In this document: positions 54,401-63,500 of the stretch, piece after piece
Layout of the letters: every line of letters starts with the position of its first letter
How positions within the stretch are numbered: the first letter of the stretch is position 1
Origin: Tridacna crocea
Taxonomy: Eukaryota > Mollusca > Bivalvia > Cardiida > Cardiidae
Direction: 5' to 3'
DNA: 64,000 bases
Assembly (NCBI GenBank): GCA_943736015.1
Contig: OX031060.1
Location: forward strand, 12,103,501-12,167,500
Notes under the pieces: model-generated
Seen by the model: only the letters and a program-made list of their open reading frames with translations
What the model was told of the DNA's origin: nothing
Databases searched by the model: none
Translations under genes and position numbers: made by a program

Positions 54401-57186
54401 CCTTGCTAAACATAAAGCTTTAATAGTGGACCCATAAATTTTATATATGACTGAAATAAGGGGATTTCTCCTTGAAACTTTGAAAGGCCTTTACATTTTC
54501 CCTTGTACAACAAGAGTTTTAAAACTTGGCCATCTTTAGTGTCTATTCTAGAAACTGAAATAGGGGAGGGTAGATTTTCCACTTTCCATCAGTAATCTGT
54601 ATTGAAGCAAAACGCAAGTGATTTTTAGTGACAATCATTACACATTTCATTACCTTAAGTGCTTATAGAAGTCACTGATAACATGTACCAGTAAATCTTG
54701 GGGGAAAAAAAATAGAGAAATTTATAATGTTTGGCGGCTGTTTTGAATCAAATGACTGATGATTGAAACAATTTTTCTTAGGTTAACCCTTTACCACACA
54801 AGAAAATTTTAGACTGGTCCAAATTGAAAACATTTGCAGATGGAAAGACTGAAAAATTAAAACTTGATTTGGGAAGGATAAAAAACACTGTGGGAAAAGG
54901 TTACCAGTATTTTCTCCTTTTCCCGAAGTGTTTTAAAAAGGACTCTTTCTCAGGGTCGTCGTCGTTTCTCGTACCACTGGGCTAATCTTGATGAAATTTA
55001 GCAGGGATGTTCCTTGGGTGAAGCTCTACCAAAGTTGTTCAAGAGATTGAATTCCAGTCATAATTCTGGTTGCCATGGCAACCAAAAGGAAAAAAATAGC
55101 AAAATCTTTGAAAATCTTCTCCTCTGAAACTAGAAGGCGTAGAGCTTTGATATTTGGTATGTAGCATCTCCTAGTGGACCTCTACCATGATTGTTCATAT
55201 GATCGTAGGGATTGTGTGGTAATGGGTTAAGTGTTTACATTGAATATAATATTGTATTTGAATAGATGGATAATTGAATATATGCAAGCAGAGGTAAGTT
55301 TAAATTCAGTATCTGATGTCAATTTGTGAAAATGAGTTTAACTCTTTACCACACAAGAAAATTTTAGACTGGTCCGAATTGAAAGCATTTGCAGACGAAA
55401 AAAATAAAGGTGACTGAAAAATAGAAATTTATTCTGGAAAGGGTAGAAAACACTGTGGGAAAAGGTGAAAATGCTGGTTACCAGCATTTTCTCCTTTTCC
55501 CACAGTGTTTTCAAGAGGCTTCTTTCTCAGGGGCGTCAAAAGTAGGGATTGTGTGGTAATGGGTTAAACATGCATGCAAACTCTTGGCAGCCATCTCAAC
55601 TATTTAACTGATAATCTCTGTACTGCCTACTGAAAGGCAACCAGTCAAAACAATGGGCGACAGATGTTTCGGCAATGGATGAGTTCGCTAACGAAGAGTT
55701 ACAGAGTAAATTGTTTGGATGTTTCGGTAACAAAGAAGTTATTTAGTGTTATTTACCATGACGTTCTTTATGTCCAACACATGGCTTTGTTTTGTTCAAA
55801 CCTTTTATTTTTGCATTTCCTACCTTTTTGTCCCTTGATAGATAGGTTCAAACCTTTTATTTTTGCTTTTCCCACCTTATTCCCCTTGACAGATAGGCTA
55901 TTCACGCAGTTCATTTTTTCAATACTTGGCTATTTACACGTTTTTCCTTTTATGTTTCCATTTTCTACCATATTTCAAGTGATGAATAATACCCATGCCT
56001 AATCTTGTACCCATTGAATTTTCAGCATTTCATACTCCTACGTCTATAAAACGGAGATTGGATAATACAATTGAACAAAACAAAGTCATGCATTGACTGT
56101 AAAGAACGTCATGGTACAAAAACACTATAAATTTCTTTGTTACCGAAATATCCAAAAGATTTACTCTACAAGTCTATGTTACCGAACTCTTCTGTTACCA
56201 AAACATCCATCATCACAAAACACACCTTAGGGAACAGTTTAATCTGTACAATTATCTGTAGCGTCGAAGGTTATTCTTTTGGTCTTTATTGCTGTCCAAT
56301 AAACATTCCCAGGTTGTGGTGCATATTGATTGATTTGGGTAGCTCAGACATAAGAGCACCCAACCTGTAAGTATTGGGTACAAGACTCAGATTCAATATC
56401 GGCGACATCTTTTTCCCTAGGGTACGGTTGTTGTCTGCGCATGTCATATTCTTCGAAGATTCGACCGTCTTATATGAAACATCACTAGCCCCGAAAGCAG
56501 GCTGAGTGTAATATTGCGCTCTATAAAGTAGCAATGTAGAAAATAGCTTTTATCAATACGTTTCAGGAGAAATGAGACCTGCTTTAGCTCCATATTTCTC
56601 TAAACTGCTGATCATAGCTGAGTGAATTGCACGAGGTAGTGTTTTATTGAGTAAACGTTTTTTTTAGTTTGAAATTCAAAGTAACAGTTTTCGCAAAGGA
56701 AAGTGGTTCGGCTCTATACCCAGGATGCCCAAACTAGATAGATGAGTTTTTATAGAATGCCATCTAGTGGGAGATAATGAGGGTAAGGTGAGATTTACTG
56801 TAAAAGGAATAAGAATTTGAAGGTCAAGGTAACTTCCTAGTTATCAAAGCCATAACTAACAAGGCCGGATAAAGACTATACATGCCACAGGAATAACAAA
56901 GCCTACAGATAGGAGATCCGCTGGTTGCCATGCAATTACAGCGTGGGTGCATTCTCATTGAGTTCGGAAAGCTCCATATCCGAATGTACACTGTCCGGAA
57001 ATATGTGAGGTTTAGCTCAATTGACTATTTAATTAAATCGTTGCAAACCTTACCTAATCGTGCCCCAAACACTTTCAAAGATCGTGTCCAAATTTTAGGG
57101 CCATAAATGCGTCCTTCTAGTAACTCTGAAAGTGAGGTGGCATTTGTTGACGATGAAATCTGCGTTATTCTTCCCAGGTTCTGCAT
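51245..57186 (-). CDS. FAM162 family (UPF0389) mitochondrial membrane protein, complete gene, 4 coding exons
   Basis: Exons on the minus strand: 57186-57054, 54215-54138, 52469-52376, 51464-51245. GT-AG sites and phases agree at every junction, giving 174 residues. The N-terminus (1-45) is Ser/Thr/Arg-rich with few acids, fitting a mitochondrial targeting sequence. Then come an acidic stretch, FHPNKYRRVPSKKD (68-81), the family hallmark YDSKDEIPEKV (91-101), RRVISYYQV and one transmembrane helix (about 120-136), and a charged C-terminal tail. This order matches human FAM162A (154 aa; HIF-responsive, mitochondrial, linked to apoptosis) by eye. Function in molluscs is not known to me. It is convergent with EIF2S3 and divergent from ZUP1. 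The start codon choice is the least certain part. Confidence 0.82.
51557..51784 (-). repeat. TTAA MITE, full copy
   Basis: FAM162-like intron 3; right end GTAATGGGTTGA. Confidence 0.83.
51785..51945 (-). repeat. Copy of the 14221-14480 repeat family
   Basis: AGGTCAGCCTGCGCAGTCTG and CTGCATGGCAAAGGATC; between two MITEs. Confidence 0.5.
51952..52291. repeat. TTAA MITE head-to-head dimer (long palindrome)
   Basis: Both sides carry the long arm (GACAAAAT..AGTGACTGAAAATT and AATTTTCAGCCACTTTTAG..GTCATTTGGTGAAG), plus a ~60 bp internal duplication. The whole 340 bp is nearly one palindrome. FAM162-like intron 3, about 85 bp from exon 3. Confidence 0.78.
52376..52469 (-). CDS. FAM162-like coding exon 3 (DEIPE motif)
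   Basis: Encodes KYRRVPSKKDIRFLMYGSRY then DSKDEIPEKV, the most conserved block of the family (human: GRFKKEDEIPETV). Acceptor TTCTATAG, donor GTATCA. Confidence 0.85.
52555..52722 (-). repeat. TTAA MITE, diverged
   Basis: FAM162-like intron 2; AAGCATTTGCAGATGACAAA and CATTTTCTTCC remain. Confidence 0.5.
52952..53180 (+). repeat. TTAA MITE, full copy
   Basis: FAM162-like intron 2. Confidence 0.85.
53181..53724 (-). other. Intronic stretch with unexplained open frames
   Basis: No repeat recognised. On the minus strand two overlapping frames (53544-53332 and 53438-53217) read through, with TTTTGCAG acceptor-like and GTGAGT donor-like sites near 53510-53480. No family recognised. Confidence 0.3.
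53725..54065 (+). repeat. Two diverged TTAA MITE copies
   Basis: Parts about 53725-53897 and 53900-54065, each ending in a GTCATTTTGTTAAAG- or GTTTGATAATGAGTTA-like TIR. Confidence 0.5.
54138..54215 (-). CDS. FAM162-like coding exon 2
   Basis: 78 bp after acceptor TTTTTCAG. Encodes an acidic linker (EGQETEDEEK) and ASEKFHP; donor GTAAAC. Joined to exon 3 it reads FHPNKYRRVP, as expected for the family. Confidence 0.78.
54240..54781. other. FAM162-like intron 1, no feature recognised
   Basis: No repeat or coding signal that I can support. Confidence 0.4.
54782..55230 (-). repeat. TTAA MITE split by a pearl-like fragment
   Basis: Left 54782-54958 (TTAACCCTTTACCACACAAG..CTCAGGGTCGTC), right 55205-55230 (AGGGATTGTGTGGTAATGGG), together a normal copy. 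Confidence 0.75.
54960..55205 (-). mobile_element. Pearl-like element fragment
   Basis: GTTGCCATGGCAACC and GTGTAGAGCTTTGATATTTG-type core text as in 7490 and 34300; both ends missing. Confidence 0.6.
55338..55567 (-). repeat. TTAA MITE, full copy
   Basis: FAM162-like intron 1; CACTGTGGG stem variant with paired change. Confidence 0.85.
55655..56220. repeat. Long inverted-repeat element
   Basis: Arms of ~130 bp: TTCGGTAACAAAGAAGTTAT..CATGACGTTCTTTA at 55720-55772, inverted at 56098-56160, and GAGTTACAGAG..GATGTTTCGG similarly. The centre holds a TTCAAACCTTTTATTTTTGC duplication. FAM162-like intron 1. Confidence 0.65.
56267..56307 (+). repeat. 39-41 bp direct repeat, copy 1
   Basis: AAGGTTATTCTTTTGGTCTT to GTCCAATAAACATT, identical to 57246-57286 (979 bp away). 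Confidence 0.8.
56325..56400 (+). mobile_element. Degenerate tRNA-like SINE head
   Basis: GGGTAGCTCAGACATAAGAG and CAGATTCAATATC resemble A and B boxes. Confidence 0.35.
57054..57186 (-). CDS. FAM162-like coding exon 1 (targeting sequence)
   Basis: ATG at 57186 and 44 codons plus 1 nt, open throughout, ending KIWTRSLKVFGARL before a strong donor GTAAGG. Basic and hydroxylated residues fit mitochondrial import. Phase 1 end fits exon 2. Confidence 0.7.
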
Positions 57187-57245
57187 ATTGCAAGTATGGT
57201 TACACTACAACAAATGTGTGAGTTGATCCATAACTCAGTTAAATC

Positions 57246-57286
57246 AAGGTTATTCTTTTGGTCTTTATTGCTGTCCAATAAACATT
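57246..57286 (+). repeat. 39-41 bp direct repeat, copy 2
   Basis: About 60 bp upstream of the FAM162-like start codon; copy 1 is in its intron 1. Confidence 0.8.
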
Positions 57287-57979
57287 AGTCTTGCTAAATT
57301 TATCATATATTACATAAAATTATAAAATAAATCAAAGAATTAGTTGGAATATTGAAAAAAATCAGTTCAAGATGGAGGAAATTCAGAATATGTTGGTGTC
57401 TAACTTTCTTTCTTGATTTTTTTTCACCGTTTCCGGTAAAACCGAAAGTAACTTGCAGCTGATTGGGCAGCTGAATATCTGTCAAAGGATTTCATTGGTT
57501 CTATGATTTGACAGATTCCCATTCAATAAGATACAGCAGAGCATTCCTCATTAATAAATATTGATATCTTATTCCATTGATTTTTCATCTTTTTGAGAGA
57601 GGCAGGCCTAAGCAAACCAGGTAGTTACACTGTACTTATTGAGGTTATGTGAACTGACTCAATCACTGGTGTATTTTTGAATGAAATGACTTTCGCTCGG
57701 ATCTGTAGCCAATATGTAAAATTTGGTTAATACCATGAAGAGAGGATCAAAGCCAAAGGTCGACAAAGCTGATATGTACACGTTTTAACAGAGATACAGA
57801 TAAGAGGGTAATTTTATTGTTAAGTGGGTAATCTTCCTTCTATAGTGCAAAATTATGTGTTTTTAGCGCTGATTAGAATTCTTTTATCCAGGCAAATGAA
57901 TCGAGTGAATGCGACACAGGCTTTTAAAAGTGGAAATGATTTTGGAATTTGATAACCCCCACTGTCTTGACCTCTATGT

Positions 57980-58208
57980 TTAGCTCATTACCAAATGACA
58001 AAATCCTGGACTGGTCCAAATTCAGAGCACTTGCTGACCACAAAATAAATATAACTCAAAAATTAAAATTTGTTTCCAGCTGGGTAGAAAACATTGTGGG
58101 AAAAGAAGAAAATGCAGGTTACCAGCATTTTCTTTTTTTCCCCACAATGTTTTCAAAAGCTTCTATCTCAGAGTCGTAAAAACCAGGAATTATTTGGTAA
58201 AGGGTTAA
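57980..58208 (-). repeat. TTAA MITE, full copy
   Basis: Intergenic upstream of ZUP1; TTAG in place of the left TTAA. Confidence 0.8.
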
Positions 58209-58211
58209 GTC

Positions 58212-58626
58212 ATTAACAAACAAAAATGTAGTCTCTTTTGAATTTAAAGCATTTGCAGATGGTATCAGTGGTTGTGAGGTAGAGTATTGGGCTCATAACT
58301 TAAACGTCCTGAGTTCGATACCAGGGAGCGTGTGTCAACTTTGGAATTTTTCATTGGCCCACACATTCGGCGCGAGTACTGGAAGCAGAATCGAGCAAGA
58401 TTAGTATAAATTGTAAGAACTTGTTTCTCAGTCGATGTAAAATAAATGTTTAAGCTAAAATTTTAATGTGGCTCAATTGATGGAATTTGTCATTGGTACT
58501 AGGGTAGAAAACAATTTGGGAAAAGGAGAAAATGCTGTTCACCAGCATTTATCTCCTTTTCCCAAAATGTTTTCCAAAGGCTTCTTTCAAAGAGTTATTA
58601 GATGTTGGATATGGTAAAGGGTTGAT
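58212..58626 (-). repeat. TTAA MITE split by a SINE
   Basis: Left 58212-58261 and right 58454-58626; palindrome centre GCTGTTCACCAGC. Confidence 0.7.
58262..58453 (+). mobile_element. tRNA-derived SINE
   Basis: A box CAGTGGTTGTGAGGTAG, B box GAGTTCGATACC, body GGCGCGAGTACTGG, tail GATGTAAAATAAATGTTTA. Same family as the fragment at 25739-25892. Confidence 0.8.
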
Positions 58627-58790
58627 ACATGTATATAAAAATGGTTCTGTGAGCATGAGATTCATGTTTGGAAGTAAGACGGTAACTATCAATTAGAAAA
58701 ATCAGTGTTACAGAATATCTCGGAAATTAGTAACAATTTCTTGGTCAATTACTATATGACAAGACTTCTAATGGCAAGCAGTGTAAAGTG

Positions 58791-59010
58791 CTAGAAAAAA
58801 CAGATTAAAAGCAGAATGCACATAATAATTATTTTGGGTATCGATCTTGGATTTTTTTCTCCAAAAGGTACATTCATGGTTATGCAATGCTCAATAAGTG
58901 GCTAGAAAAACAGATCAAAAGCAGAATGCACATAATAATTATTTTGTGTATTGATCTTGGATTTTTTTCTCCAACAGGTACATTCATGGTTATGCAATGC
59001 TCAATAAGTG
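58791..59010 (+). repeat. 111-bp tandem duplication upstream of ZUP1
   Basis: Copies start at 58791 and 58902 (CTAGAAAAACAGAT..) and end CAATAAGTG. Both contain TTTTTTTCTCCAA(A/C)AG then GTACATTCATGG, which looks like a splice acceptor. Confidence 0.85.
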
Positions 59011-59239
59011 TTAACTCTTTACTGAACTATCCCTACTTTTAACAACCCAGAGGAAAATGCCTTCTGAAAACTTTGTGGGAAAAGAAGAAAATGCTGGTAA
59101 CTAGCATTTTCTCCATTTCCCATAATGTTTTCTACCCTTTTGAAGTCAAGCTTCAAATACTGAGTTGCATGAATTTTGTCATCTGCAAATGCTTTCAAGT
59201 TAAACAAATCCAAAATTTTGTTGTGTGGTAAAGAGTTAA
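59011..59239 (+). repeat. TTAA MITE, full copy just upstream of the ZUP1 start
   Basis: Ends 23 bp before the ATG; its right half is open in the same frame as ZUP1. Confidence 0.85.
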
Positions 59240-59262
59240 GATTTGGTTTTGATTTGTTAGGT

Positions 59263-60550
59263 ATGGCAGTCAGTGGTGGCACTCGACTTTTGGGGGAGAA
59301 GTTTACCTGTTTGATATGTGGCCAAGAAGATCTTACAGAAGAAGAAATGAGAAGTCATGTGCTTTTAGAACATGTTGAATGTAACATTTGCTGTCCTTTC
59401 TGTGATCTGTCTGGTATTACAAATGATGAAATGACTTTACATATAAATAAGGTTCATTTTGATGACTTAATGAGCCCAATTGAGAGAACAAATGAAAAAG
59501 AAAACCAGGAAATTTCGGAAAAGGCTGAAAAGGAAGGAAACCAGTACAGTGGAAGAGAAGATGTGGATAAATTTGGTGAGGAACATGGTGGGGCAATTCC
59601 TAAAGTATTCAAACATTCTCATAGTCTGGATCAAGGTAGTCCCCATCAGTCTCCTAAAAGAAACCCTGGTTTAAAGTCATCACTTTCTGAAACAAACATC
59701 AGTAAGCGAGGAAAGCTGCAATTAAACTTCTCTTCAGTAAATGTTCCAGGACCATCATCATCGATGCAAAACTTTGGATCATCATCACATACTATGAGAT
59801 CATCAAGATCATCTCATGCAATAAGATCTTCTTCTGCTGCACAGTCATTTACTGTATCAAATTCCTATGAGGGTTTCAACAGTGTTGTTAATAGCAATAA
59901 CGGTAATGAAATAGAAACACCAAATCTGATAACTAGTCGCCTACGTTTTCAGAACAATAATCATAGTGATGTAATAATGGAGGAGCCACAAGCACAAGAC
60001 AATAATAATTTACCATTACAACCTAATTTGAATCAGACCCTACTACCTGACATAAATGATAACATTGAACCTGACATTAATTCAAACATGCCTGCTGGCT
60101 TCTCATGTCCTTTGTGTCAATTCATTACTTCATCAGAAAATGTGATACAAAATCATGTCAACTTAGCTCATGTTGACATCCTTAGTCCGGCTAAACCTAT
60201 GACCAATGGATTGGGAGCAACAAGGAGTAATGTGGACAGTAGTATGTTATCATTATCGAATAATGACATTCCAACAAGAGAGGATGCCTACAAGGATGAG
60301 TATCCATGTCCCATATGCATGAGGATATTCAGTAATTCAGGAGAATTAAGTTTACATGTCAACCAAGATCATTCTAGTGTTTTTAGTCCGGATAAACGAG
60401 ATTCTGATTATGTAATACCAGGAACATCATACGACATAGTCACAGCCAGTACATCAGGTTTAGTCTGTCCAATTTGTGAGACCACCTTTCATGACAGATT
60501 CAAACTAGAGACCCATGTCAATGGACATTTTTCTGCTGAACAAACACCAG
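59263..60550 (+). CDS. ZUP1: ZUP1 coding exon with five zinc fingers
   Basis: 1288 bp, ending CCAG|GTATAA in phase 1. I start at ATG 59263 (MAVSGGTRLL). The frame is open back to an ATG at 59176, but those 29 codons are MITE sequence. TTTGATTTGTTAG just before the ATG could be a splice acceptor, with the 5' UTR starting further upstream. Confidence 0.88.
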
Positions 60551-63500
60551 GTATAACAATACTGATTGTTTTATTCCTTTCTCTTCTATACAGGACCCAA
60601 ATCCATAATCATATTGGCTACATGTAACTTTTTACCGAAAACTGGCCCCACCCCAGGGGTCACAAGTTTGAAACAGCAACAAAGAAGGAAAACTTCGAAA
60701 TTCCTTTGTTCTGAAAGAAGATGGAAACTTTGTATGTGTGTTCCTTATGATAGTCTGCCAATAACAATATGTTACCTTTTTTTCATTAGATGTCGTGTCA
60801 TTGAAAAAGGGGGCATGGTGTAAATTTTCCCTGTGGACCAATATCTCTTTCACTACAGGACAAAATGTAATTAAACTTCATCTTGTTAAGCGACAGACAA
60901 TAGTGATTTGATTTTATTTCATGAAACTACATGTTATCAAATAAGGGGACTAAATATATAATTTCATTATGGACCAATTACAGTCAGTTTGCCCATCCAT
61001 CCACCTTGACAAATATCTTCTGAAGTCCTTGGCATTTATGAAATTTCAAACATGTTTTCCTTAGGATAGTCTTTTGATACAATTTTCTTCTGTAAGATGT
61101 GTCACAGAAAAAGGGCTTACCTTTTTAATCCTGGCCCCGATAGATCAGTCAGTAATGTTGTGAGCTGTTAGTCTAGGGTTCCCAGTCTTACGAACAAAGT
61201 CTGTAACAAAGAAACAAATGAATAAATGCATGGCAGAAATAAGGTACCGAGCGGGATTCGAACCCCGAACTCCTGGACGCAAGGCCAATACCTTAACCAC
61301 TGAGCCAAAGAGATATCTCTCTGACGCAGTAGCCAGGTATTGTATTTAAATCGGGAGAATGCCATGCAGGAAGGAGTGGTCTCCCGTAACACACCCCCTC
61401 TTAAAGTCATCATTTATTGATGACTCAAAGACTTATTAGGCAGGAAGTCCGATTTTGGACAACAAATGGGATTAATGGCTCAATGGCCAATCCCGGACGA
61501 GCCCCATCTTACGAACAAAGTCCGTAACAAAGAAACAAATGAATAAATGCATGGCAGAAATAAGGTACCGAGCGGGATTCAAACCCCGAACTCCCGGACG
61601 CAAGGCCAATACCTTAACCACTGAGCCAAAGAGATATCTCTCTGACGCATTAGCCAGGTATTGTATTTAAATCGGGAGAATGCCATGCAGGAAGGAGTGG
61701 TCTCCCGTAACACCAGTTTGCACTGGCTTGATTACAGACATCATCCTTTGACATTTAATCAAAAGTTACTGAGACAATTCTCATTTGTGTCTTACCAATG
61801 AGCGAGTGATGTTTTAATCTTTCATTTGACCACCATTTTGACCAGGAAATTAATGCCTGGCCTTCCAAGTTAATTCAATCCCATACCATACAATCGTGAC
61901 TTTCAATGACCCTGAATAAAAAAAAAGTTGTGAAAGCACACAGTTACATACCCTGTCAGAATTATTTGACCTTGAACTTTGATATTTGGTATTTATCTTC
62001 ATTGTAGGCCTTTACTGCTTAGTACTCAGGTGAGCGATATAGGACCATCATGGTCCTCTTGTTTCCTTTTCTCAGTGTATATCTTAACCTGGGTCCAGCA
62101 TGGCCTGGTGGTAAAGTGTGGGACTTGTCACCTGGAGGCCCTGGGTTTGAAACACACTAGATCCACTGGGTTTTTTGCACCGGACAGTCCTCGAGTAAGA
62201 CACTTCAGACTCCTAGCTTAGTATTGGTAAAACCCAGAAAAACACAAATATGTGAGCTGTCACTGTGATATGACTGAAATAATGTTGAAAGCAGCTTAGA
62301 ACACCATTCAGTTAAGCAATCAGTTTGTTTAAATCATTCTGGCTTATACCTTTGTCACACCAAACTCATTCTCACTTTATTTCGATAATTTTTGCCGAAC
62401 AGACTTAACTCTTTACCACACAATCACGACTTTTAACGACTCTTGAGAAAAAGGCCTTTAGAAATCATTGTGGGAAAAGGAGAAAATGCTGGTAACCAGC
62501 ATTTTCTCCTTTTCCCACAATGTTTTCTGCCCTTTCCAAATCCAATTTCAATGTTTCAGCCACATTTATTTTGTCGTCTGCAAATCCTTTCAGTTTGGAC
62601 CAGTCCAAAATTTTGTTGTGTGGTAAAGAGTTAAACAGACTTAAACTGTGTTCAGGAGGAGATGACATATTAGCAACCTTTTACGATCTGTTTATGAACT
62701 TTATGGATGGATTAAGATGGGAAGGTGCTGCAGAACTTTGAGTCTGCTCAATGTTTCTTGCCGTCCATCCTGTCCTGTAATTAGACAGAGTAACAACAAA
62801 CTTAAAGCTGGTGACATGGTGCAGTCTGGCATCAATTGACACTGGGTTCGCATATTACCGACCAATGTTTCATGTCCTATCTCGACCCCAATTTTGTTGA
62901 CTGTGTAAGACTTTCTAAAAATTGATTTGTTGAGATAGGGGCTTCTGGCATTATCAGGCCAGAATTACACATTCTGCCCAGACCGCTACCCATTTTCTGA
63001 TCATGTCAGGACAGGGTAAGACGTTCTAAGATCTAGATGGGGGCTTTAGTTGGCAAATTAGGATACTGTATGGGAAAAGGTTTATGAGTTCTATACTGAT
63101 ATGTTTTCAGTGCAAGAGAAGACAGATAAAATTATTGCTCAAGAACTACAAGAGAAAGAAAAAGATATTGTGAAACACAAGGAAAAAAAGGAATTCCAAA
63201 AATTGCAGGTACAAAACCACATTTTTTTATTTCTTGTTTTATTTGTTTTTAAAAAATGCAAAAAGTAACATAGTTAAAAAATGTGTGAAAATTTAAGGTT
63301 TAAATACAAATGCATGATGAAAAGGAATCTCTATCACATAAAAGCTTTTTCGTCACTGCATTATTTTTACAAATTGTCTTTAATCTTTTAAACATTACGC
63401 CATTTGAGCCACAATGAAATTATTGTCTGCAAATGCTTTTAATATCTGGATAAGTCGAAAATTTTGTCGTCTGGAAAAGGAGAAAATGATGGTTATCAGC

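Larger units (their letters stand above)
57187..59262. promoter_or_regulatory. Divergent intergenic region between FAM162-like gene and ZUP1
   Basis: About 2.1 kb between opposite start codons. 57187-57979 is mostly non-repetitive and is the best place for promoters. It includes the second copy of a 39-41 bp repeat (57246-57286). The rest holds MITEs, a SINE and a 111-bp tandem duplication. No clear TATA box seen. Confidence 0.45.
60640..62066 (-). mobile_element. Pearl-like element in the ZUP1 intron
   Basis: Minus-strand start at 62066 (CAAGAGGACCATGATGGTCC). Shares ~700 bp of unique 5' region with 6290-7686 (AAATGGTGGTCAAATGAAAG region). Contains a MITE fragment at 61868-61960 and the tRNA-like direct repeats. 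Confidence 0.72.

Noticed and set aside
57054-57104. Shorter FAM162-like start at the ATG near 57104
   Set aside because: That ATG is in a different frame and meets a stop after nine codons; the frame from 57186 is open and in phase.
61240-61320. tRNA gene on the minus strand
   Set aside because: A and B boxes are present but no 7-bp acceptor stem or proper anticodon arm; two copies in repeat context point to a SINE-type element.
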